In this document: piece after piece, positions 10,839 to 23,785 of the stretch
Layout of the letters: each line of letters starts with the position of its first letter
Numbering within the stretch: position 1 is the first letter of the stretch
Origin: Campanula takesimana
Taxonomy: Eukaryota; Streptophyta; Magnoliopsida; Asterales; Campanulaceae
DNA: 64,000 bases
Direction of reading: 5' to 3'
Assembly: GCA_026119855.1 (NCBI GenBank)
Contig: JAOWBW010001586.1
Location: 124,001 to 188,000, forward strand
Position numbers and translations under genes: made by a program
The notes under the pieces: model-generated
Database searches by the model: none
The model's input: only the letters and a program-made list of their open reading frames with translations
Told to the model about the DNA's origin: nothing

Positions 10839-11502
10839 TACATGACAATGAAAATCGTACTCCCGTCCATCCAAAATGATTATTGTTTTTAAGACTTTTC
10901 ACAAGTTTTAAGAAAATCAATCATTCTTATCATTTAATTAAGAACCTTCCATATTTACCGCTATTAATCATGTCTCTCACCTACATTACCGCACATAATA
11001 AGGACAAAAACTTTTGTGAGACGGGTCTCATTGAAAGAGTAAATAGTTTGCCCTATTATGGGCGAGGCAGGGCGAGCCCATTTCCTTTCTCGTCGAGGTC
11101 TGTCTCACGCGTGAAACTGTCTCACACAAAACTTCATCCACAATAAAAACAGTTAATACAATGAAACAAGTTTTAAAGAAATGGTGAAAGTTGAATGATA
11201 CTAACTCAAAAGCGACAATTACTTTAGTCTTAATTTTTTTTTTCTAAAAGCAACAATTTGTTTTTCCAAATTTCAACATATATTTTAGACCTAATGGAAT
11301 TGTAAAGAGTACCAAAAGCAGAGGATATAGCATGGTGGGAAATCAGGCAAGGTTTGTCTTCTACAACAAGACTAATCTGTTCTTAAATTAAGAGCAAATT
11401 TGAAAGAAAGAAAAAAATAAAAAATTAGACTACACATTCATTTTAGAATACAAGTAATACTATTTTCGTCCCAAAATTATCCAATTTTATTTTTAAATAA
11501 TA
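10839..11502. other. No gene recognised; MITE debris
   Basis: Partial Stowaway-like ends are visible (actcccgtccatcc near 10859, cgtcccaaaattatcc near 11467). There is also a short tgagacgggtctca palindrome near 11019. No complete element or coding frame could be defined. Confidence 0.5.
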
Positions 11503-11514
11503 CTTCCTCCGTCC

Positions 11515-11803
11515 TAGGGATGGCCAAAACCGGTTCCGGGCCCGGTTCCGGTTCGGCAAAAGGGTGACCCTGAACCGGCCCGCGCTTACCCCGGTTCCGG
11601 TTTGGCACAATCCGGTTCCGGTCCCCCCCCCCTTAAAATTATTGAAAAACAAGGGATTTTCGGTCCGGTTCCGATCCGGTTCGGCATATATGTGACCCTG
11701 AACCGGCCCGGATGCCTTGCGGTTCCGGTTCGTCCGGTTCCGGTTTTCTCCCCGGTTTGCTGCTCTGGTTCCGGGCTTTTCCGGTTCGGTTTGGCCATCC
11801 CTA
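11515..11803. mobile_element. hAT-type MITE rich in CCGGTTCCGG, inserted in a Stowaway end
   Basis: The ends are tagggatggccaaaaccgg and ccggttcggtttggccatccc plus ta, a good terminal inverted repeat. The interior is a chain of ccggttccgg words. The flanks read ctccgtcc on the left and ccgtcccg on the right. The element therefore appears to have landed in the CTCCGTCCC end of a Stowaway-type sequence and duplicated part of it. Confidence 0.75.
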
Positions 11804-12056
11804 CCGTCCCGTTCCAGTGTAAAGTTTTTACTTTCCTTTTTGATACATCCTAGATTAAAATTCTTAGTTGCTTTATACCTTAAATGACAAAGTATAAATA
11901 GTGTTTTAGACACTCGTCCTCATAAAATTCATATATTACAAAAAAACCATCGGTTACCTATCTATTTTTAGCCCAATGGATATTTTTAGCCCAATGGACA
12001 AGTATATCCTCTCTACACTATTGTTGATCCAAATTTGCCTTAGTTCCTAAATAAAA

Positions 12057-12302
12057 CTCACTCTGTCCCAAAATAATAGCCTCCTATTTTCATGGATTTT
12101 ACGACAGAACTTTGAGTAATAATTAAGGCTACTTTTAATTATTCTAATGAAATTTTTGAAATTGTTCTTGATACACCATTATAAATACTATTAATATCAA
12201 TTTTTAGATTCACATTAACATAATTATAAATAGCATTTATAACTGTTGAAAATTCCCAGTAACAACGAAAAAAGATAGGCTATCTTTCTGGGACGGAGGC
12301 AG
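12057..12302. mobile_element. Stowaway-like MITE
   Basis: The left end (ctcactctgtcccaaaata) and the right end (tttctgggacggaggcag) are imperfect inverted repeats. TA follows on the right, but the left flank is not a clean TA. An inner arm pair, tagcctcctat and ataggcta, also matches. Confidence 0.6.
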
Positions 12303-12963
12303 TAATAGAAATAGACATAAAAAATGTACCAAAGACCGATGTGAATTCATATACTGAAACACTTGACAGGATGAGGACGGGGAAAGAGATAGTTCGTTCA
12401 TACCAACAATCAACATGTAAAGAATCAAATGTTTTACATTCAGACAGCCATTAAGTAGCAGTATGCTACTCTCAAAATTGGCTAGGAGCTGCTCCAGGCC
12501 CCCAATAGCAACTCTAATCTATAACAAATGCAGAAACATTACCTCACCAAAAAAAATTAATAATACACCAAAAAAAAAAAGACAAACAAGAAACAATTTA
12601 TCTGTATATGCACTACCACCTCCCTCCCACTACTCTCTCAAACAGGACTTCCGTCCCTCTGTAAAAAACAAATCACACGACACCCGAGACTGACCAGGTA
12701 AGAACAGGCTTCCCTCAGCCACAATTACCTCGACCAACAAAACCCACATAATGCAAAATCCGGGCTTTGCTTCTGAGTCACCTTCTTCAAACATGACTTT
12801 TTGCAAACACGAAAAACTCACTGACCAGACCACCTTTGACCGACCTAATGAGATTTCAACCAAACCAAAACTTTGAAGCGCGTATTTTACTAAATGAATG
12901 GAATAAAACCAAAGAATTGGGACGGAAAAATATATATTTGAGCGCTCATTTCCATCAAGAAAA
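12303..12963 (-). other. 3' flank and probable 3' UTR of the importin gene
   Basis: No other gene is seen. Sequence just below the stop codon at 12964 should include the 3' UTR. I cannot place the poly(A) site from sequence alone. An A-rich run at 12549-12581 lies on the plus strand. Confidence 0.45.
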
Positions 12964-15900
12964 TCACGAGGCAGTTGCCTTCTCAAACCTTTCCTTCTCA
13001 ATTGCTACTCTCCTCTGTTCAGCATGCTCTGCAACACCGTGTGCAAGTGCCTGATAATGAAAGTCAAGTGTCTGTGTGAGGCTCTGGACTCTCATTGGAT
13101 CTGTTGCTTGCAAACCTACATTCAATAGAAACATCTTCATATCGGGTGGACCAGCACAAAGTTTCCTTCAACCATAACCAAAAAGGAAAAATGGAAAAAG
13201 AAAACTGGGATTTAAAGTAACCTTTGATTGTATCCACAAAGAGAACAAAGGGGTCCACATCATCAATTGGCGATTGCAGCTCTTCATCGTCACTGAAGTC
13301 ATCATCGGAATCATCGTCGTCGTCATCGTCATCATTTGGGCGGACAGCCTTCGCCTGCAATTCCCATGTAAAGATGATTAAATAATGGGTAATAATAAAA
13401 TAAAGTCACAAAAAATGCCACAAAATTTGGTCTACAAAATGATGAGTGATGATTTTGTTGGTGCTTTTAATTAGAGTGTGACGAGTCCACAATCGATGCA
13501 ACCAATAAAATATCACCACCTCATTTTGTATCCATTTTTGTGTGAGCTTCTTTTGTGTCCGTAGCATTGCTCTTCAATAATTAAACATATGCAAAATTAT
13601 GGCAAACTCAAAAAGTGCATTCCATCAACATAACCCATACATAGCCCATACTGAAGGAAGGATGCTATGAACAGTAAATCTAAGGGGAATCTAAAAATTG
13701 ACGAGTCAAATTCATTTCATTGTTCGATGCTTTGTCAGATAAGTACTTTCCCTTTCTTTTAATTCTTTGTCTAGAAACACGGTGGAAAACAGCGACCGAG
13801 TTTATTTCTATACTAAACAAGAGAACTATGAGCTAAAAGTGCCAATCTGACAAAATAATTCACGGTTGAAATAACAAGCCATAAAAGATAATTTTGCCAC
13901 AGGAACACAAGATATTGACAGATCACTAACAGCGTAAAGAGGTTCGCACAATGTAAATATAAATGTTCACCCCAACATTCTAATTTGTAGAAAATATAAA
14001 TGCTTTCATGAGGAAAGAAGCACGATGATCTCATTCTCCAACTTTTTTTTTTTTCATATATTGGTGGATTGATACTAACCTGTGCAGCCAATTTCTGAAG
14101 CCTCGTGTTGTCAGCTTCATCTCCATCCTCTTCATCATCTCCCATTTCTCTGTCTAACCCATCATCATCCTCATCATCAGTTTGGAAACCATCCATGTCG
14201 TCATCAATTTCGGCATCTTCTTCCTTCTCCGCTTCTATTGACAAATGATGAAAAAGGGCATACAAGGATGAGAAAAGCAAGATAAATAGTAGCTAGTCAT
14301 GTAACCCTAATACAGTAATCCCTCCACCCAAAACACCTTGCACCATTTTTATCTAACACGAGCATTAAGGAGAGTATATATATTCAAAAGTAATGTGAGA
14401 GGGAAAGTGGTTGTGAGTATGATAATTTGAGAGTGGGACCCACAATTTGTGTGAATATGACAAGTGGGGTAGGGTGAATAAAAATAAATAGAAAAAGTTG
14501 GACATTTTAGGAAGTGGGACTTACCAATGGGACACCCAAAAAGGAAATTTATACAAGTTGTTTTGGGACAGAGGGAGTATATATTACAATGTAAAGGCAG
14601 GGCAGATGACAAATAGGAGCAACATGAACAAATCAGGAGCGACCTGCTAATTGCTCCTTGTATGCAGCAAGAAGATCAAGTGTGGCCTTGAAAACACGCT
14701 TTAAGGCCTCTCCAGGGAATTGATCCACAGGAAGCGGAAGCAATGATGTCAAACCCAAGCAACAAACTTTCTTGTCATGTTCCCTGAAAAACACATGCAA
14801 GATGTGAGATATAAGACCATATCTAGTCTGATGGACACAAGGGGAAGCAATGCCAACAAAAAAAAAAAAAAAAAGACAGTAAGTCTAGAGCTGTTAAACT
14901 GAAAGGTACTCCATCCCAAAATGTGTCCTCTAAACCACACTGGGATATCCCAAGAACAGGTCTCTTTTCTATTCCGAAAAGGTTTTTCAAACAAATTGTT
15001 CCAAATGCCCTTACAATAGCGAGATGGAAAAAAACAATGGTCCCACTAATATGACTCCATAAAGAGATTTCAAGTGTTTTAGGAAGAGCATGTGTAGTCA
15101 TAAGTTGATATAACGTCAATAGGGGAAACTTGTTTTGGAATAGAGTATGAAATTGAACACTATTGAAAGTAAGCTTAACCTACTGAAATAAGTAATTACC
15201 TCTTAAAGTTAACCCGCACACCGCTCTTTTTGGTTTGTTGCAGCATCTGAAACCAGAGATTAAAGACTTCTGTTGCCACACCAAGCTTTTGCAGTATGTT
15301 GAGGGTCAAGGGTGCATTGTAGAAAAGCGCATTAGAAATCTGAAAGAACAATACAAACATTCTTAACTGTAAATTGCATAGCCTCAAAGAAACACATGAA
15401 CAGCAAAGAACTAAATTAAATTTGGAAAATTGATTTAATATGCACAAGATCCAATAGGTTAAATGTTTCTTTTTCTTTATACATTTTCTTTATAACAATT
15501 TACTTATTGGGCAACAGTGAGAAGGTTGCATGAACGTGTCACATAATACTTCCATAACCATGGCACATTCACACTTCAGATGTCTCCCTATTACTTACCA
15601 CTTGTATTAAAAGGCATTTCAAGTACGGCCTCTCCGTCCGGCGTAATCGATCAACCGTGATTCTAATGTAAGGCTCAACCCATTGATCCACCTGTCCTCT
15701 GCAGTTTTGGAGGACCACCTCAATCAGCTTAGGTGCAGGCTCAATATCATTGTCCTCCAAATTCTTATCTCCCATTATCTGCACCAAGAAGAAAATATTA
15801 GTAACCCCGTTACAATATAGAGTCCAATGTTCATTCAGGCATGTTGCATAAACTAATCGAAGACAAAATTCAACAAGGGTCATTTAACTCACATGTGAAA

Positions 15901-18900
15901 TCATATTCCAAAGACTTTGCTGGTAGTCAGGTTCCTTGCATGTCAGAAAATGAACCGTACTCCTGGATATAAAGTTGTCCAATGGAACCAGAATATCTAC
16001 ATAATAATAGAAAAACAAGAACAAGATAGAATAAGTTCTTAGAAGCTGTTTTAATGAATATTGTAATTTGTAATGCTTAAGGGGACAAAGAAGGATCATA
16101 AGCAGGAATTTGATTCATGTATTGTCCAACATTTCTTTATCATATATTCATACTCCTCTATATTCGGTATTAACCAAGTGCCTAGATTGGAATTACTGCC
16201 AAGTACACGAAACAGATACTGGAAGGGTTGACAGTGTTTGAAGACAATAAGTAAGCAAACATAAGTAAATTGCATTCATATACAGTTTCCAACTTACAGA
16301 TAAGCAATTGGGTGATGTGCTTTTTCATATTATCAACAAAAGAAATTGCATGAAAGCAATCCTAGAAGAAAAAATGCATGCCGAATTCAGGAAGATGCAA
16401 ATAGTATAACAGACGATTATTGTAACTTACTCGGAAAGAAATCAATAGCCCAATCAGCCAGCGCTTCCATCATCAGTGGCCAAAGACTCCACATATCCAA
16501 GGAAATTGTAGGTGGATAAAAGGTCATATAAGACGCAATTTCTAAAACCTCCTCAAAGACCTCTGCAACAACACACATACTAATTACTGAACATGCAAGC
16601 TTGTATATCCAGGAACAATACATATACATAAACATATATTTCCATGTTTATATGTATGTGTGTATAAATACATACATACATGTGCGTGAAGGATGTCTAA
16701 TTAAAATGAGTAAATGCACATAGAGCATCCACTGATCCAAGGCCTGTGCAGTCGGACTACAAGGCAGTCCGACTTGTATAATAACATTAGTAACATCTTA
16801 TAGTAACGTGAGTTACATCTTATAATAGCACGGGTTACATTTTATTGGCTTGAGATAACAATTATAGGAAAATAGCACATGTAGCAAGGGTTCAGAAGAA
16901 AAACCCTATAACCTCCATTGTGGATGAGATTTATTCATATGCCAATATTTGCAAAGGATACACCGAAAGACTATTGTTCATTCACTGAGGAACTCAGATG
17001 AATAATTCAAATATTATACCAATAAGATAAATGTGTTAAACTTCTATTGCAGCTTTTTAATGTAACTAAAAAATTCAAGAGAAACGAGAAGGTAATTTGA
17101 CTACTAGTATGTTACTAATGAATTTATTGATAGCTTTCAGAGATTCAAAATGTCTTACGATCATACTTTGGCACAAGTTTGGTCTTTTCCTAAAAAGGCC
17201 TTTAGTAAGGGTTTAACAAATTAGAGAAATAATTGATAGATTGTAGACGGTTTACATTGAAGAAACTGAGAATATAATTTGAGCTAGGGTCATAACATGC
17301 AAAGAGGGACTAATGAGAACAAATTTGATCACCGTAAAGGAAAAAAAAATATTGTTCATATGTTTAGGTCATATAATAGACACTTTCAAAATTCTCATAA
17401 ATTTGCTAACTGAAGTATTGAAAAGCTAGCATAGCTTCCGAATATATATTTCAACCACAGCAGCCTGTTTCCCAAGAATTCGTAAGAACATCAAGTAAAT
17501 AAGAAGTTGTTTCACAGAATACACAGTAGGAAAAAAAAAACCAGAGACCATACTGATGGGGCAATATTTATTTTCACATGCAGATGCAGCTGGATCAACA
17601 ATATAAACCAGGTTCCAACTAGCACATACCAACTAATGACCATATATGAATTGACTTCCACAGAGACCAAATAAGGGTTGTAGGGAATTGTTCCCGAATG
17701 AAGGAATAGATGAAAATGAGAAACCAGCTTTTCTTTGTGATGTCATTGAAGACCGATATCGAGTAGTAAGCGCGAGAAGATAATTTACTATTTTCAAATA
17801 CTTGACAGGGAAGATGATAAATAACTCAAAAAGTTATATACTACTCCATATAAACTCAAAGTAGCGGATGTACCTTGCCCATCAGTAGTCAGCATCCTAC
17901 GCATTATTGGAAGTAGAGTAGGCTCAATTTGGGCAAATAGGTGGGGAAGCCTGCTTACTGATTCAAGAATTGTGCCAATGGCACGCAAACAACCCACTGC
18001 TGCCAAAGCACCCGGATCATCAGCTTCATCATCCTCTTCAGCACTGTTCATGCACTTCCAAAATGCAGCAGCCTAATACACGCAAGGACAGTAAGGTTAA
18101 CACAAAGAAACTATCAAATGAAATTATGCGGTCTTAATTATACAAAATATTACCAGATTCTGGCACAACCCCAGAGCATAGGGTTCCATCTCCTCTCCAA
18201 ACTTGTCCACAATAGTCTCGAGTGTAAACACAAGATCCTCATTTTCAACTTCATTCATTAGCTTGAAAAACTCTGAAAATGAAAGAGACGATTTAGAACA
18301 TCAACAAAAAGAGTACAACAGAATTCAAAAGGTTATACAATATACATACCATCAAGAAGTTGTGGAAGAATGGGCCTGATTTCACTTAAATCTGAGGATA
18401 GAACAAATGATGCAGTCCTCAGTATCTTCAAATGTGTGGAAAGAGAAAACGATTGTAGAGAAGGAGATCAAGCACACAGGTATTCACCTTTGCAAGCTTC
18501 AATGAAAGAACGTAATGCAAAAACAGAATCAACACGAACAGGAAGCTCCGGGTCTCTCATCCCACCAACAACGCTGTGCAGTGCTTTACGAAAGTTATTC
18601 GAGTCCGAAAAATTAATATGGGCATATTGTCCTGCAACCCATGCTGCCTAATATTCCCGACAACAATCCAAAATGAATCAGTCCAAAAAAAAAGGTAAGA
18701 GAGGTGAAGAATACCCAATATGAGAGGCAATTTGACATGATTAGCAATAGAACTACTAGTACAACATTAAGCCAAATATTTCCCATGATAAAGCAGAGGA
18801 TTATATACGGTATACATACAGTTCAGTTCAAGTTGATCCTCGTACTCCTCAAAGGGAGGAAAAAACGAACAAGTTCAGTCCTTATTAATGGTTCATGGTT

Positions 18901-21900
18901 CATTTAATAAATGATAACTCAGAGTACAAAATGAGCACAAGTTAGCGGTCTTGAAGATATCAAAAGGTTAATCAATGTGATCCAGATACAGTGAAAAAAA
19001 GCCAACAAAAGGAGATATAAAAACTAACCTTGGCTCTAAGATGGCCGACGGGACTGCTGAACTCTGGGAAAACATGCTGTACGAGCATGTGCTCAAGCTG
19101 AGACTTGTAGGGTTCAGTTTGCTTCAGTTTATCACAAAGTGCTCCAATAGCAAGAAGTGCACCATCCTTTTGTCTATAAGGCTTACACTCCACAGCTGTC
19201 ACCTCGTAACTGATTATCGTCAACGCATAAAAACGAGCACAGTTAAATACGGTCCATAATTTGCAAACGCTTAACAAAGACATTATACTACAGGCATAAA
19301 ATGTGATGAGTGTACCTTTTAAAAATCTCTACAATGTATAGTATAAACTTATGAAGGTTGTCTTTTCCACGTTTCCTTACCAACTCACTTACAAAATCCA
19401 TTGCTGCTGTCCTAGGACTGTATAAATCTTCTATAATATCTGCAGGAAAACAAGAATTGCTTGATCAATGGAAGTAACTCCAGTCACAAACAAGAAATGA
19501 TGCTGAAATTGAAGTATGAGCTTCACTCACCATAACCCTTTCTCACATATTCATGTGGATCTTCCTCCCACAGCTTTTGATCATTATCATTGAAGCACAT
19601 AAGTGGGAATATTATATTAAATAGAACAACATCAAGTCTTGGTTGGAGCAGATTGTACATATTAGTTTTGGAAATGCTGCACAATGGATAGAGAAGTTTT
19701 ACTGAAAAAATATGTAAAACAAAATATAAATGGAAATTAAGAGAATAACATACAATTTAAAGAAAATGAAAAAAGAAAATAAAAAACATACTCCTACATA
19801 GAGGACTATGACTCAAAAAGGTAACACTATTTGATGATTTAAGAGCGTATCATGTTTCTAACACCCCTAAACTTTTGTACAAAGAAACTTCACAATTAGT
19901 TAGCCAGAATCCAGTAGGAATTAAAATAGATAATGTAGCTGAAAATACCAAAAATTACACCTGGGCAAGTGATCAAAATTTAGGAAAATACCCGAATAAA
20001 AGAGCCAGGTCTTCTTCCATTATTAAATAAGGACAAAGGAGGTTAATTCGCTAAAGGAGAAAAACAGCTAGGCCAAACTCGTAGCAATAGCGTATATCAT
20101 TTCAAAAATGAAGTGAAGAATGTTAACACATCCCATCAAGAATGAGGGATGAATTAGGAAAGAGTAAGAAACGCATCACTGAAGAAAAATAAATAATCAG
20201 TGACATGACAGGCGGACAAACAAAATGAAACGACATGAAAATTACCTGTTGCTTAGATATTGCAAAATAAGGTTGGTAACTCTGTCAGGCAAATAGCCAC
20301 CACAGCGGACATCATCTAACAAGTTCAAATGGCATTCCAAAATTTTGCCTGCATAATGTTTCTGGAAGAGTTGAGCAAAAGCTCTGTTTTCCGGGTTTTG
20401 AAGTTTTAAATCTCCAAATCTATAGGACAGAAGGGGAACCCATAGTCAAACAATGAAAAAACAACTTGAATTTCAAATTTGAAATCATTAGAAACCACAC
20501 AATTTAACTCACCGAGTGTAAAGGCGGTTTAATATGTGGACCGTCCACTTTTTCACCTTCCACCAACCCCATGACTTCCGAAGCTCTGGATCAGTAGGTT
20601 GCCCTTCTTTAGGAACAGGCCTCTCCAATATATTCAAGAAAAGGACCATCCAAGAATTAAACACATTTGGATCAAACAATTGCCTTGGAATCTCCAACTG
20701 AAAATTTTCCAAAAATCACCACATTAAAAATTCCAGCTCAAAGACAAGTATGATTCGAAGTACTGACCTTTGCAAGAGAGTGCAAATTATGAAAATCCCA
20801 AGGCAAGAACTTACATAAATAGATGACCAGAAGATTTTGCAGATGAGCTTTATCAAGTCGGCTACTTCTATTTGTGGGTTTCCTATCTGAACAAGCCTGT
20901 CGAATATTCTTAGCAGGTGGGGAAACGTCTCCTCAACAACTAGATAAACTGGTGTCCTCTCTTCGTCCGACTTGAACCTAGGATAAAATGGTATGAGACC
21001 TTTAATTCACCAGCATAGGTGCATATGAATTAGAATAACAGCAGCACATCCACGTGAATAGTGAGGGTAAATTTATACATGACTGAAACTTCAACAATCA
21101 AAGAGGACATTAGTTGACCAACACATGCATTTAAGTTTAGAAAAACAGAGGCACATAAGGGTGAATCACGAAATTGAATTTATACAGGGTCGGAACTATC
21201 AAAAATCATAGAGGAGTTACTAAATTAACTTTCAGCTACATTATAGGTGAAAAGAAATATCCAAGTACACTTAATGTATATGTCCCACAAGTTACAAACG
21301 TTCACTAGGATAATACAACTTTAAGATCTTCATACAATTACCAGAAGCACCATTATTTTTGAAAAACATGTTTGTTGAAGCACATTACATATATACTATG
21401 TGAGCTTGTACAAATACAAACATAAAAAGTGTATGAACAAATAAAATATGTGCGTATATATGAATACAACAGACTTCAGAAGTGATGGAATGAGCAATTA
21501 TAGTTCAACAAAAACAATCTGCTACAAAAAATTGTGAAGCTTCAAAATGTAAATCAGAGAACCTATTATCAAGGTCCTATCAAAATGTAACCAATGCCAA
21601 CTCTAGGAGAGCAAAAAACAAATTAAAAAAAAAATGCAATAGATAGTTCCAGAAAGAGCTACAACCCGCACCACGGACTTACTCATATTTTCTAGAGAGA
21701 ATTCTCAGCACAAATAGAGCTCCGTAAACTTGCTGATCTTGCAAATTATGGTTGACCCAGTGCAAAAGAGTAGGCCACTGCTCTGGATAATCTGCGTGAA
21801 TAATTGTTTTGAGGCACTCACCCAACTGAGCTCTGTAAACAAGGTCAAACAAATATCATATACACATTGCATGACACAATGAATCCTAAAATTCATATAA

Positions 21901-22602
21901 CCAAAGCTACTTTCTTATTTCACCTCAACAGTGGTGGAACTTGGCCAACGAAAACAAGAATGTTTTGCCTAACCAACTCCTTATCACCCGGCAATATCTT
22001 TGACTGCTCATCTACATACAAGAAGATTGAATAAAGCAAGCCTCAGATTCTGTCTGGCAAAATAAATTCAAGCAAACCGCAAATATGCCTCACTATCCAA
22101 AAAAAAAAAAAAGAGAGAAAAAATAGAATCTACCAACCGGGATCATGAGGGCACCAATTCTTGGCAATGAAGTTCTTGAAGTGAATACTGGCACTCTGGC
22201 GTACACCCATGTCGCAGTTTCCATCAACAATGATCTGCAACAGCCTCACCAAATGCTGAGGCGCATACTGAAACTGAAACACAAGTCATTACATGAGCAA
22301 ACCATTAATTCAGCAATCCGACCGAGCATGTTAAAATTACAGAATCAAATCCTTTGCATCCCACAATTGAACATATAATTCAAAAACAAACACAGAACCA
22401 AATCAAACGGATACAGGTGAACCCGAATTTCACTACATCAATCAAAAATTAATCAATATTCACTATGTAATTCAATAAAAAAAAAATAGAAGTCACCACA
22501 CAAAAAAAGTACCTGATTGAGGCTTTCTTCAGCTGCTTTGCGTTCATTAGGATTGGGACTTAGAGCAGCTTGGAGAACTACAGCTAGACTGTGAAGATCC
22601 AT
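12964..22602 (-). CDS. SAD2: Importin-beta family nuclear transport receptor (SAD2 / importin-7/8 type)
   Basis: This nuclear import receptor carries cargo through the nuclear pore in a Ran-dependent way. Arabidopsis SAD2/EMA1 acts in ABA and UV-B responses (MYB4 import), trichomes and microRNA activity; a role here is inferred. Exons: 22513-22602, 22138-22273, 21924-22011, 21683-21832, 20815-20977, 20513-20697, 20246-20419, 19531-19676, 19316-19439, 19029-19209, 18488-18647, 18350-18391, 18154-18272, 17874-18072, 16431-16562, 15893-15996, 15599-15778, 15200-15339, 14644-14783, 14080-14234, 13222-13354, 12964-13115. All introns are GT-AG. The total is 3093 bp, in frame: 1030 residues plus TGA, near the family's usual length (about 1040). 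It begins MDLHSLAVVLQAALSPNP. An importin-beta N-terminal domain spans about residues 20-100 and includes QSASIHFKNFIAKNW. HEAT-like helices follow (for example SWGWWKVKKWTVHILNRLY, exon 6). Two Asp/Glu-rich stretches (about residues 885-980) match the acidic tail of IPO7/8 proteins. No lesion was found. Confidence 0.93.
13388..13573. repeat. Dispersed repeat, copy 2, in the importin intron
   Basis: A 180-bp relative of 10505-10685, lying in the intron between exons 20 and 21. It is collinear with copy 1 throughout. No effect on the exon junctions is visible. Confidence 0.75.
14318..14577. mobile_element. Stowaway MITE in the importin intron
   Basis: The element begins atccctccaccc and ends gggacagagggag, flanked by TA (14316-14317 and 14578-14579). 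It is 260 bp and sits in the intron between exons 19 and 20, leaving both splice junctions intact. Confidence 0.8.
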
Positions 22603-22730
22603 ATTGTTGAGCTAGGCTGAATCGATAACAATGGAGAGAAAATCCTAGAAGAAGAATTCTTCAATACTTCTTCTAGGGTTTACGGCGAAAGACGAGGATG
22701 GACAGCAGAACAACACTGCGACGAAATGGA
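22603..22730 (-). other. 5' UTR of the importin gene (approximate)
   Basis: The interval lies between the ATG at 22602 and the likely transcription start, about 30 bp below the TATA box. It contains an AAACCCTAGAAGAAG-like word on the minus strand, common in plant leaders. The exact start is inferred. Confidence 0.5.
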
Positions 22731-22752
22731 GCAGGCAGGTTGGACCGCGAGT

Positions 22753-22763
22753 GTATATAAATC
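22753..22763 (-). promoter_or_regulatory. TATA box of the importin gene
   Basis: The minus strand reads ATTTATATACA, about 150 bp upstream of the start codon. Position and sequence fit a plant TATA element. Confidence 0.6.
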
Positions 22764-23060
22764 ATTAGGGTTTAGAAGAGTTTTTTATTTTCCGGTTGGT
22801 TAAGCTTCAGGGCCGTAATTCGTAATTCCAATTTCCACGTATGGGTGAGAATAAACAAATAAAAAAAATTAGACAAACACTTCCATGCGAACATGGAAGG
22901 CCCGTCCCATCCATGAGACGGTTTTTTTTACCCGCCCGATCCGGCCCATTGAACCAGCCCCATGACCCAGGGGTCAACCCTACCACGTGGTAGCCTCTCA
23001 TAGGCCAATTTTTTTTTTTTGCTTTTTTTTTATTTTCATATTTTTTTTCGGTTTGTCAAA
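22764..23060. other. Upstream region of the importin gene, no gene seen
   Basis: Contains T-rich runs and a GC-rich patch (22930-22990, gatccggcccattgaacc). No conserved frame or complete repeat was recognised. Promoter elements beyond the TATA box are possible but unsupported. Confidence 0.4.
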
Positions 23061-23785
23061 AATAATAGTTACTATAACTTAATGTAATGCCTGTATACAT
23101 ATAAAGTAACAGTTTGTATACATAAAAGTAATACATATATACAGAAAAGTAACAGTGTTTTTTTTTTATGTTTTCTTCGTTTGCCAAAAGTAATAGTACT
23201 TATTACAACTAAAATGTAACGAACGTGTTACTTATATTTAATAATGTTTATACATAATTGTAACACATATGTATAAAAAAAGTAATAATTCGACCATTTA
23301 CATTTTTAGAGCTAAAAACACTTGATTAGTGTTACATGTAAAAGTATTACATTATCTATATAAATATGTTATAATTTCTTTTATTAAAGTGTTACATTTA
23401 CTTGTACAAACAATTACATTCGTATATATGAGTTGTTACTTTTCAAATGTTACTTTCTTTCAAAAACTTAAATCAAAATACACAATATTTTACATTTTTG
23501 CAAAAGCATTATTACATTTCAGTATAAATAATAATTACATTTAGATATTGTTTGGGTTACATGTAATTATAGTTAGTATTACATTTGAAAAAATGGGTAA
23601 AACGAGCTTTTGTTTTTGTAAAACAAGTGTTACGTTTACTTATAAACAATGTTACTTTATATGTATACAGTCATTACATTAAGTTATGGTAACTATTACT
23701 TTATATGTATACAGTCATTACATTAAGTTATGGTAACTATTACTTATAAACAATGTTACTTTATATGTATACAGTCATTACAAAA
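23061..23785. mobile_element. AT-rich foldback element with amplified arm sequence
   Basis: The left arm at 23061-23110 (agttactataacttaatgta...) is the inverse of a right-hand word that occurs three times in direct orientation, at 23652, 23698 and 23757 (actttatatgtatacagtca...). The third copy is shortened. The middle is rich in gttac/gtaac words. No coding content. Confidence 0.65.

Noticed and set aside
11443..11913. 156-codon minus-strand frame with Gly/Arg/Pro repeats
   Set aside because: Arises from the CCGGTTCC-rich hAT-type MITE; multiple frames are open there because of base composition.
16563..17873. Extra importin exon in the long intron, including a short frame at 17426-17632
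   Set aside because: The flanking exons already join in phase and match the family. The short frame has no importin similarity and lacks convincing splice signals.
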